A DNA stretch of 32,465 nt from an uncultured Eubacteriales bacterium. Lineage in GTDB: Bacteria; Bacillota; Clostridia; Lachnospirales; Lachnospiraceae. Shown here piece after piece: positions 6,906-13,520 of the stretch. The position numbers and the translations under genes were made by a program. The DNA is taken from assembly GCA_949294665.1 (NCBI GenBank), contig CASFID010000045.1, positions 1 to 32,465 of the forward strand. The letters run 5' to 3'. The notes under the pieces were generated by a model. The model ran no database searches, was not told where the DNA came from, and was given only the letters and a program-made list of their open reading frames with translations. How positions within the stretch are numbered: position 1 is the first letter of the stretch; the number at the start of each line of letters is the position of its first letter.

Positions 6906-8099
6906 TCATTTGTCCTCCGGGCTGCTCTGCGCAACATAATCAGACTCCACTGTTATCACACATTCACAGTGAGGATCTACTGCTTTTATTCTCTCGATCA
7001 GCTGTTGGGAAAGATCACTTTTCTTTTTCTCATCATAGTCGATGGGAACTACCATATCAAAGATGAGATTCGTCTGCTTTTCCCCCGGCACCATTCGGAA
7101 ATCATGGATCGTACAGGCAGGATCAAGGTCCTGCAGGATCTCTACAGTCTTATCGCGGATCCTCAGTACCCGCTTATCTCTCATCTCCACCGGGTCCATA
7201 TGGATCACAAGGAAGATCCCGAGTTCTTTCGCCGCATCCCGCTCGATTCGATCTATGATCTCATGAGACTGCTCGATATCCACGTCATTGGGCACCTCCG
7301 CATGGATCGACGCCATGCTGCGGCCCGGTCCGTAATTATGTACGATCAGATCATGAGTGCCCTCGATCCCGTCATATTTCTCCACAAAATGCTTGATCTC
7401 CTCATACACTTCCGGATCGATCGCCTGCCCGATCAGCGGCTCCAGTGTATCTTTCGCAATACCCACGCCGGCCCACATGACCACAAGCGCAACGCCCACA
7501 CCGACAATACCGTCGATATTGATATCTGTAATCGCGAAGAAGATCAGGGACAGAATGGTGGCCGATGTGGTGATCACATCACCCATGGAATCAGTAAATA
7601 CAGCCATCATTACTTTAGAGTCGATCTTCTCGCCCAGTTTCCGGTTAAACATACCGAGCCACAGCTTTACAGCTATGGAAAGGATCAGGATAACGACTGA
7701 GACGATCTGGAAATTCATTGTCTCCGGATGCAGGATCTTCCCGAAAGAATCTTTCAGAAATGTAAATCCTACTTCCAGCACAAGGAATGAAACGACCAGC
7801 GCCGCTATGTACTCAATCCGCCCGTGGCCGAAAGGATGATCCTTATCTGCCGGCTTCTCCGCCATCTTCACTCCGACAAAGCTGATAATAGACGAGCCTG
7901 CATCTGACAAATTGTTGAATGCATCCGCCGTAACGGACACGCTGTGCAGTACAAGTCCTACCACAAATTTTACCGCAAACAAAAAAACATTGCAGAAGAT
8001 ACCCACAATGCTGGCCAGCACTCCGTATGCGGTCCGCACGGATATCTTCTCCACGTCCTTATAGTCTTTTATAAAATGTCTGATCAAAAATTCTGTCAT
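6906..8099 (-). CDS. cation diffusion facilitator, manganese-type
   Basis: A 397-aa CDF exporter with six membrane helices (about 25-215), a cytoplasmic ferredoxin-like domain and an unusually long C-terminal extension. The transport site can be read: TM2 has NxxxD (Asn62, Asp66) and TM5 has DxxxD in TDSMGDV. Zinc CDFs usually carry His/Asp in these positions; the N/D-D/D set is that of manganese exporters such as MntE, so Mn2+ efflux is my inference. HPFGHGR after TM2 is family-typical. The ATG at 8099 lies only 10 bases after the spoIIR stop and its ribosome site is weak, implying translational coupling. Confidence 0.93.
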   Translation of the reverse strand: MTEFLIRHFIKDYKDVEKISVRTAYGVLASIVGIFCNVFLFAVKFVVGLVLHSVSVTADAFNNLSDAGSSIISFVGVKMAEKPADKDHPFGHGRIEYIAALVVSFLVLEVGFTFLKDSFGKILHPETMNFQIVSVVILILSIAVKLWLGMFNRKLGEKIDSKVMMAVFTDSMGDVITTSATILSLIFFAITDINIDGIVGVGVALVVMWAGVGIAKDTLEPLIGQAIDPEVYEEIKHFVEKYDGIEGTHDLIVHNYGPGRSMASIHAEVPNDVDIEQSHEIIDRIERDAAKELGIFLVIHMDPVEMRDKRVLRIRDKTVEILQDLDPACTIHDFRMVPGEKQTNLIFDMVVPIDYDEKKKSDLSQQLIERIKAVDPHCECVITVESDYVAQSSPEDK

Positions 8100-8109
8100 C
8101 TTTCTATCT

Positions 8110-8754
8110 TTACCAGAAGAACCAGCTGATCTTAAAATCTGTATCAGCCGTGACTCTGGAATACTCCTCTTCTGTCAAAACGTTTTTTAGTTTCTCTTTT
8201 CCCTCATCCGGCACGACTGCATTTACGGTATCCATAAAGCAGAGCCCCGGATAGAGAACACACCACCAGTTATGGCCTTCCGCCTTTCCGATCTCAATGC
8301 GGAGCGCCTCATAATTCCCTGCCGGAAACGTAACGTCGCCGTAACTTTTATCCGGGAACCAGCAGGTCGTCACCGCCGCACTCACAGGATATCCCTGCCC
8401 GGCCTCTGTAATAACGCCCCGGCTTACCTCCTCGATCTCATCGATATGTGTCCTCGCCCAGTCTTTTACTGCATCGGCGCTGTCCTCCTGCGGCATATTT
8501 TCTTCCATATATGCAAGGACTGCATCTCTGACCTGAAGCTTCAGGTCCTGATCTTCGTCACTGTCGCTGTTGGCGAGTACATGGAATCTCAGCACCTCCT
8601 GCGCCAGATGCTCCTGAAACTTTTCCTGCGCCGCCGCATCCACTCTGAAATATATCCCTGCAGTGATCAGCGCCGCCAGAATAACTGCCAGTATAAAACA
8701 GATCTTTACGGCCCGTTTCTCAATCACTCTATATAATCTCTCTGTCATATCCAT
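8110..8754 (-). CDS. spoIIR: stage II sporulation protein R
   Basis: In spore-formers SpoIIR is made in the forespore and signals across the septum to the protease SpoIIGA, which cleaves pro-sigma-E in the mother cell. The 214-aa product has an N-terminal signal/anchor helix (about 15-32) and the family blocks LRFHVLANSDSDEDQDLKL and GHNWWCVLYPGLCF. Start: GGAGG is embedded after an earlier ATG (8769) and lies 8 bases before the ATG at 8754, which I prefer. It sits 82 bases after the GntR gene. I could not find a convincing sigma-F promoter immediately upstream. This gene is the best evidence that the host sporulates. Confidence 0.95.
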   Translation of the reverse strand: MDMTERLYRVIEKRAVKICFILAVILAALITAGIYFRVDAAAQEKFQEHLAQEVLRFHVLANSDSDEDQDLKLQVRDAVLAYMEENMPQEDSADAVKDWARTHIDEIEEVSRGVITEAGQGYPVSAAVTTCWFPDKSYGDVTFPAGNYEALRIEIGKAEGHNWWCVLYPGLCFMDTVNAVVPDEGKEKLKNVLTEEEYSRVTADTDFKISWFFW

Positions 8755-8801
8755 ATGTAGTTCCTCCATATCTTTTCACCTGATATGGAGAGTATAGACA
8801 G

Positions 8802-8832
8802 ATCCCGGGATAATATTCAGCCGTACCGGGAT
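8802..8832. repeat. short inverted repeat between the GntR gene and spoIIR
   Basis: ATCCCGG (8802-8808) is complementary to CCGGGAT (8826-8832). There is no T-run on the minus strand, so it is a poor terminator for the regulator gene. It might be an operator or mRNA processing hairpin ahead of spoIIR. Confidence 0.35.
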
Positions 8833-8836
8833 TTTG

Positions 8837-9514
8837 TCACTCTTCCCGGTGGCGCAGCGTGCCTACCACAGTGTTCACCTGATTGTTGATGTGCTGGCCT
8901 GTGATCTCTGTCGCTTTATCTTTGTCATGTTCCTCGATCGCTTTCATGATCGTGGCATGCTCCTCCAGAAGCTGCGGATAACATTCCTTCTTCTTGAGAT
9001 ACTCAATCCGATAACGGTACATCTGTTCCCGCAGATTGTTCAGAAGCTGGATAAGACGTGCATTTCCGGTAGCGGTAAAGATCACATCGTGGAAAGCCTC
9101 ATCCGCCTCTGCGATCTCGGTGATATCATCACTTCCCAGTATATCCCGAAAATGAGCCGCCGCCTCGTGAAGCTCCTTTACCCTCTCCTTGTCAATACGA
9201 TCACAGGCAAGCTGTACCGCCAGTTCTTCAAGAGCGCACCGGACCTCCAGTACATCTCTTAGATTCTTCTCTGTGATCTCCGCTACTTCCGCGCCTTTTC
9301 TCGGTATCATGAGCACAAGCCCTTCCAGTTCCAGCTTACGGATCGCCTCCCGTATCGGCGTCCTGCTCACTCCGAGCTTATTGGCGAGCTGTATCTCCAT
9401 CAGCCTTTCGCCCGGTTTGAGTTCTCCGCGCAGGATCGCACGGCGGAGCGTGTTGAACACGACGTCACGCAAGGGGAGATATTCATTCATTGTAACTTCA
9501 AAATCAATCGACAT
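8837..9514 (-). CDS. GntR-family regulator, FadR/FCD subfamily
   Basis: A 225-aa transcription factor. The winged helix-turn-helix covers about residues 12-75 (recognition segment GVSRTPIREAIRKLELEGLV). The all-helical FCD ligand domain follows, with the usual metal-binding pattern of Asp/His in EADEAFHDVIF, a His in EEHATIM and a His in GQHINNQ. FCD regulators usually sense small carboxylates. The ATG at 9514 follows GAGGAGG with 7 bases spacing and overlaps the end of ispE by 11 bases. Its target is unknown; neighbouring operons, including its own (see 10478-10487), are candidates. Confidence 0.94.
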   Translation of the reverse strand: MSIDFEVTMNEYLPLRDVVFNTLRRAILRGELKPGERLMEIQLANKLGVSRTPIREAIRKLELEGLVLMIPRKGAEVAEITEKNLRDVLEVRCALEELAVQLACDRIDKERVKELHEAAAHFRDILGSDDITEIAEADEAFHDVIFTATGNARLIQLLNNLREQMYRYRIEYLKKKECYPQLLEEHATIMKAIEEHDKDKATEITGQHINNQVNTVVGTLRHREE

Positions 9515-10391
9515 GCTGATTCCTCCTCACACTGTGTATATTGGTCACATAGACCTGTCTGGTCAGTGCCTTTTCTCTGATGATACGCTGTGCTTCACGA
9601 GCCGAAGACCGGCTTTCAAACAGGCCGAACACCGTCGGTCCGCTGCCGCTCATCATGGCGCCAAGCGCTCCTGCGTCCGTCATCGCCTGCTTGATCTGCG
9701 CGATCACCGGATGCATGGGAATCGTAACGTCTTCCAGCACATTTCCCATCGCGCCTGCTATCTTCCGGATATCCTGCTGTTCAAGCCCTGCGATGATCCC
9801 GTCGATATCGGGATGCTCTGTGACCTCCTTAGAGTCAAGCGCTTCATACACGGCTTTCGTCGATACGCTGACCGGAGGCTTCGCGATCAGCACCGCGCAT
9901 TTCGGCATGGCGGGCAGAGGTCTTAGTTCCTCTCCGATCCCCTCCGCCAGCATCGTCCCCCTCACAATGCAGTAAGGAACGTCCGCTCCCAGCTTTACTC
10001 CCCGCTCCATCAGGCTTTTCTGAGAAAGCCCCAGCCGGAACATCCGGTTCATCCCGAACAGGACTGCCGCCGCATTGGAACTGCCGCCTGCAAGTCCTGC
10101 CGCTACCGGGATATGCTTTTTCAATGTGATCTTCACACCGTCGTCGATCTTAAATTCATCTGAGAGAAGTTTCGCCGCCTTATATGCGATATTGTCCCCT
10201 CCTGCAGGCAGATAACTGAGATTTGACGCCACCTCAATGCCCGGTGTATTCATTCTCTCGATCTTCACCTCATCGTACAGATAGATCGACTGCATGATCA
10301 TACGCACCTCATGGTAACCGTTCTCTCGCCTTCCCAGTACATCAAGCCCCAGATTGATCTTTGCCAGGGCTCTCAGTTCGATCTGATTCAT
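9504..10391 (-). CDS. ispE: 4-diphosphocytidyl-2-C-methyl-D-erythritol kinase
   Basis: Phosphorylates CDP-methylerythritol with ATP in the MEP route to isoprenoids; cytoplasmic. The 295-aa GHMP-kinase protein has the N-terminal AKINLGLDVLGRRENGYH, the ATP loop PVAAGLAGGSSNAAA (95-109), catalytic Lys11 and Asp137 (GADVPYC), and the C-terminal SGSGPTVFGLF motif. GGAGG lies 7 bases before the ATG. It heads a minus-strand run with its own promoter and overlaps the GntR gene by 11 bases. Confidence 0.96.
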   Translation of the reverse strand: MNQIELRALAKINLGLDVLGRRENGYHEVRMIMQSIYLYDEVKIERMNTPGIEVASNLSYLPAGGDNIAYKAAKLLSDEFKIDDGVKITLKKHIPVAAGLAGGSSNAAAVLFGMNRMFRLGLSQKSLMERGVKLGADVPYCIVRGTMLAEGIGEELRPLPAMPKCAVLIAKPPVSVSTKAVYEALDSKEVTEHPDIDGIIAGLEQQDIRKIAGAMGNVLEDVTIPMHPVIAQIKQAMTDAGALGAMMSGSGPTVFGLFESRSSAREAQRIIREKALTRQVYVTNIHSVRRNQHVD

Positions 10392-10422
10392 CCTGTGTCC
10401 TCCGTTTAAAATTAATCCATAT

Positions 10423-10451
10423 CGTATATTTTACAATACTCCGGCAGTCAA
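10423..10451 (-). promoter_or_regulatory. ispE: probable ispE promoter
   Basis: On the minus strand TTGACT (10451-10446), a 17-bp spacer and TATACG (10428-10423), 32 bases before the start codon. The -35 is strong, the -10 only fair. Confidence 0.55.
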
Positions 10452-10477
10452 GACCGGAATATTATCGCAGTTGTATC

Positions 10478-10487
10478 TTGTATACAG
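10478..10487. promoter_or_regulatory. candidate FCD-GntR operator
   Basis: TTGTATACAG is one base short of the palindrome TTGTATACAA, the kind of short site used by FCD-type GntR proteins. It lies about 27 bp upstream of the ispE -35 element. A second GTATAC occurs at 10498-10503, within the end of the preceding gene. Autoregulation of the ispE-gntR unit is a guess from position. Confidence 0.3.
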
Positions 10488-10492
10488 TGTGC

Positions 10493-12052
10493 TTATAGTA
10501 TACTCACATTTTCTTTAAAAATCAACAGTTTATCCCCTTGTGAGACTTTTTCATCATTTAATCCATTGATCTCCATGATTCCTTCGACAGTCGTCATGTA
10601 TTTTTTGGCCAGGCTCCACAAGTCTTCTCCTTTTTGCACAATGTGCCCTACGATCCCCGGGCGTTCGGCCATCTGTTCTACGTCAAGAGGCTCCATGCGC
10701 ACATCCGTTATGACATTTACCGGGATCAGCCTGCGCAGGAATACATCGAACGACAGGACCGCCTTAACTTCCACGGCCTCGCTCCCCGCGAGCGTCACTG
10801 CAAGCTGCTCCACATGATAGGACAGACTGCTGTTCACATGTTCCGGCATATCCGGATATTCAATAAGGAAAGAGAACGGGATCATACCCTGCCAGCTCCC
10901 ATACGGTTCCGTATCGCTGCCTTTCAGATAGAGAAACGACAGATGCAGGATCCCCTCCGTGCGTATCCCCTCAGGCGTGTGTTGTTCGCTCTCAAGCTGG
11001 ATACTCCCCTGACTGTGCAGGATCTGCAGCACGTCTTCTTTCAGTTCCGGCAGTGAGAGCCGCTCGGACACTTTACATTTTGACTGATTCTGCATCAGGA
11101 GTTCCTCGAGTTCTGTCTCCTGTGTGTCGAAGACGCACTGCTGCTCAAGAGAGTACAGATCAGACAGTATTGCCGTTTCCTCTTCTTCATATAGATTCAT
11201 CCGCAGAGCAAGCGCCGCCTCGATCCCGAGTATGCGCATCTCGCCGTCCTCGTCCAGACGGACGTCCAGAAGTGTATCTTCGAGGGTATGCTGAATGTGA
11301 TAATACATGTTCTCGGCCGCTCCTTCGCAGAGTATACGCCCTTCGAAGGGAACACTCTGGGATATCCAGTCCGCTTTCTCCTCCGCCGAGAGATACATGC
11401 AAAAGACCTCCAGTTCTCCTCTCAGCAGCACCTCGTCCTGTCCCATGCGGATATCCAGTCTCCGGACGCTCACGTCGTTAAGCAGCATCTGTCCGACACT
11501 TTCTTTCGTCCCGGGTATGGTAAGCTCTTCTTTGATCCGGTATGTATCTTTTCTTGAAACAGCGAGCCGGAGCAGATTCATTTTCTGAGTTTTTCGATAG
11601 ACTGTAACGTCGCTCTCCACGTCCTCAGTCAGCTCTTCATCTCTGATCCGCTCTCTTCCCACCTCGATCTCCGCCATGATGCGCAGACTCAGCTTTCTTG
11701 AGTGGACGACTGACGCCGTAAACTCAGTTCTTACATTTCGCAGGAAAAATGTCTCGTTCCCGTCGCTTGAGGCGTACACCATCTCCTCAAACGGCATGCT
11801 GCCCTCCAGCACTCCCGGCCGCGGATCTGCGGACGCAGTCATATAGAGGATCTTGAAATACATCTTGCCCGTTACTTTTACATAGTTTTCCACCGGACGG
11901 ATATCCTCTGCTTTCAGTTCGGCCCTCCCGTGGATGATCCTCTGCACATCCTCTTTCTGTTCCGGAACATTGTAGTCTCCATCCAGGTAAAACTGATCAA
12001 ATATGCTCTTCCCCTCCTGCGTATAGTGGATCGGTCTCCTTATCAGTTCCAT
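10493..12052 (-). CDS. triple DUF3794 (SPOCS) protein with C-terminal LysM
   Basis: A 519-aa protein. Three DUF3794 repeats lie at about 30-150, 175-290 and 325-445; the first and third contain the repeated pattern V-x-x-I-(I/L)-H, and each is a beta-rich unit. A LysM module ends the protein (about 465-515, starting HIVQKGEDLWSLAKKYMTTVE). No signal peptide. DUF3794 is shared with spore-coat morphogenetic proteins of the SafA/SpoVID type and LysM binds peptidoglycan glycans, so a role in spore coat or cortex assembly is likely. Start: GAGGAGG lies 6 bases before the ATG at 12052; the earlier TTG at 12067 sits inside that ribosome site. Just 11 bases separate it from the PrcB-like gene upstream. 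Confidence 0.88.
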   Translation of the reverse strand: MELIRRPIHYTQEGKSIFDQFYLDGDYNVPEQKEDVQRIIHGRAELKAEDIRPVENYVKVTGKMYFKILYMTASADPRPGVLEGSMPFEEMVYASSDGNETFFLRNVRTEFTASVVHSRKLSLRIMAEIEVGRERIRDEELTEDVESDVTVYRKTQKMNLLRLAVSRKDTYRIKEELTIPGTKESVGQMLLNDVSVRRLDIRMGQDEVLLRGELEVFCMYLSAEEKADWISQSVPFEGRILCEGAAENMYYHIQHTLEDTLLDVRLDEDGEMRILGIEAALALRMNLYEEEETAILSDLYSLEQQCVFDTQETELEELLMQNQSKCKVSERLSLPELKEDVLQILHSQGSIQLESEQHTPEGIRTEGILHLSFLYLKGSDTEPYGSWQGMIPFSFLIEYPDMPEHVNSSLSYHVEQLAVTLAGSEAVEVKAVLSFDVFLRRLIPVNVITDVRMEPLDVEQMAERPGIVGHIVQKGEDLWSLAKKYMTTVEGIMEINGLNDEKVSQGDKLLIFKENVSIL

Positions 12053-12063
12053 CTCTCTCCTCC

Positions 12064-12546
12064 TCAATCAAACAAGACATCTTTATCGATATATTCAAGC
12101 TGTACGACAACACAGGGAAATGTCGCGATCTCCTTGATCTCTTCGCCTTTCTCCGGGCCCAGAAGATTCGTGCGTATGTGAAGCGCGTCCTCCGTCTCGG
12201 AAAGTTCCAGGACTTCCACGCTGTAGCCGGTCGTCGGCTGTTCGCCGTATCCTTCCGCAATATAGAGCTGTCCCTGATCCGCATACGTTATCTGGAACGG
12301 CGTCTCCCTGCTCTGCTCGATCATATCCTTTAACTCCTGTGGTACATCCTCCCGATCCACCACGGTAAAATCGAGATTTCTGATCTTTTCTCCGCCGTCA
12401 TGCCTCGCGATGCACCCCGTAAGCAAAACGAGCAGCACGGCGGCCACTGCACACAGCGCCGTCAATACAGCCAGACGGTATGACCGGATCTGTTTTCCGG
12501 CGTCGGATCTGTCCCATGACCGTTTCATTTTCCTGCCTCGCAGCAT
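12064..12546 (-). CDS. PrcB-like (PrcB_C domain) lipoprotein
   Basis: A 160-aa protein with a basic N-terminus, one hydrophobic stretch (about 24-43) ending in the lipobox-like LLTGC, and an extracytoplasmic domain with a TTGYSVEV segment like the core of the PrcB_C domain. That domain is known from a protein stabilising the PrtP protease in Treponema. An anchored role outside the membrane, perhaps partnering a protease or envelope protein, is inferred. The start is 12546 or the in-frame ATG at 12528; both have imperfect ribosome sites. It is co-transcribed with the DUF3794/LysM gene. Confidence 0.75.
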   Translation of the reverse strand: MLRGRKMKRSWDRSDAGKQIRSYRLAVLTALCAVAAVLLVLLTGCIARHDGGEKIRNLDFTVVDREDVPQELKDMIEQSRETPFQITYADQGQLYIAEGYGEQPTTGYSVEVLELSETEDALHIRTNLLGPEKGEEIKEIATFPCVVVQLEYIDKDVLFD

Positions 12547-12566
12547 TTTTCCCTATAATCATATGT

Positions 12567-12595
12567 CCCCTGTCTGACGAATATTCTTACAGGGG
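12567..12595. repeat. 7-bp inverted repeat in the divergent intergenic region
   Basis: CCCCTGT (12567-12573) and ACAGGGG (12589-12595) form a perfect stem with a 15-nt loop, between the start of the PrcB-like gene and the plsC promoter. It is too far from any gene end to be an obvious terminator, so an operator is possible. Confidence 0.4.
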
Positions 12596-12601
12596 TTTAT
12601 C

Positions 12602-12630
12602 TTGTTTTTTATGTACGCCGGCTGTATAAT
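12602..12630 (+). promoter_or_regulatory. plsC: promoter of plsC
   Basis: TTGTTT (12602-12607), a 17-bp spacer and a perfect TATAAT (12625-12630), 67 bases before the start codon. Confidence 0.7.
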
Positions 12631-12697
12631 TGTTCTTAACGCTGACATCTATATGGCATTATATTTTACGAAAAAAGAGAAAATGAGGACCTGAAAC

Positions 12698-13432
12698 ATG
12701 ATTCGTTTTATATGCATTATGATTTTTCTTATCTTATTTCTTATCCTGACCATCCCTGTTCTGATCGCAGAGTGGATCCTCCACAAATTCAATCCCTATG
12801 CGAGTGATATCAGTTCTCTGAGGATCGTACAGTGGGCATTTAAGTTCATCATGAAAATAGCCGGGGTAAAAGCTACTGTCATCGGGGAAGAGAATGTCCC
12901 TGACGAACCCGTCCTGTTCATAGGCAATCACCGCAGCTATTTCGACATCCTTCTCACCTACAGCCGGTGCCGGCGGCTGACCGGTTATATCGCCAAGAAA
13001 GAGATGGAACGCTATCTCACCCTTACATCATGGATGAAGAGACTGCACTGCCTCTTCCTTGACCGCCGGAATCCCAAGGAGGGCCTCAAGACGATCCTCC
13101 AGGCGATCGAAGATATCAAAAACGGCATCTCCGTCTGCGTGTTCCCGGAAGGAACCCGTAATACAGGCGAGGAACTCAGTATGCTGCCATTTAGAGACGG
13201 CGCTTTTAAGATCGCCACAAAGACCGGCTGCGCTGTCATCCCCGTCTCTATGAACAATACGGCTGAAATATTTGAAAATCATTTTCCAAGAGTAAAAAAG
13301 ACTCATGTAGTGATCGAGTACGGACAGCCGATCTATCCCGATCAGCTTGACAAAGAGACGAAGCGGCATATCGGAGGCTATGTCGAGAACATTATCCGGG
13401 AGACGATACACAGAAACGCCGACCTTGTGTGA
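12698..13432 (+). CDS. plsC: 1-acyl-sn-glycerol-3-phosphate acyltransferase
   Basis: Adds the second acyl chain to lysophosphatidic acid to give phosphatidic acid at the inner membrane face. The 244-aa protein begins with a hydrophobic helix (about 3-24). It carries the acyltransferase motif NHRSYFD (HX4D), the second block with FLDRR, the substrate-binding FPEGTRN, and the fourth block AVIPVSM. GAGGA lies 8 bases before the ATG. It is divergent from the PrcB-like gene and followed 88 bases later by the AAA+ gene on the same strand. Confidence 0.93.
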   Translation: MIRFICIMIFLILFLILTIPVLIAEWILHKFNPYASDISSLRIVQWAFKFIMKIAGVKATVIGEENVPDEPVLFIGNHRSYFDILLTYSRCRRLTGYIAKKEMERYLTLTSWMKRLHCLFLDRRNPKEGLKTILQAIEDIKNGISVCVFPEGTRNTGEELSMLPFRDGAFKIATKTGCAVIPVSMNNTAEIFENHFPRVKKTHVVIEYGQPIYPDQLDKETKRHIGGYVENIIRETIHRNADLV

Positions 13433-13520
13433 ATTTTCCGTTCGTCTAAAAAACTTTTTCGGTTCTTACCTTGTCTATGTTATATAGCAAAGCAGAAAAA
13501 CGCGACAGAGGAGGCAAAAA

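Noticed and set aside
8755-8800. Sigma-F-like promoter (CTATA ... GGTGAAAA) ahead of spoIIR
   Set aside because: The spacing (12 bp) is too short and the -10-like element abuts the ribosome site, leaving almost no leader.
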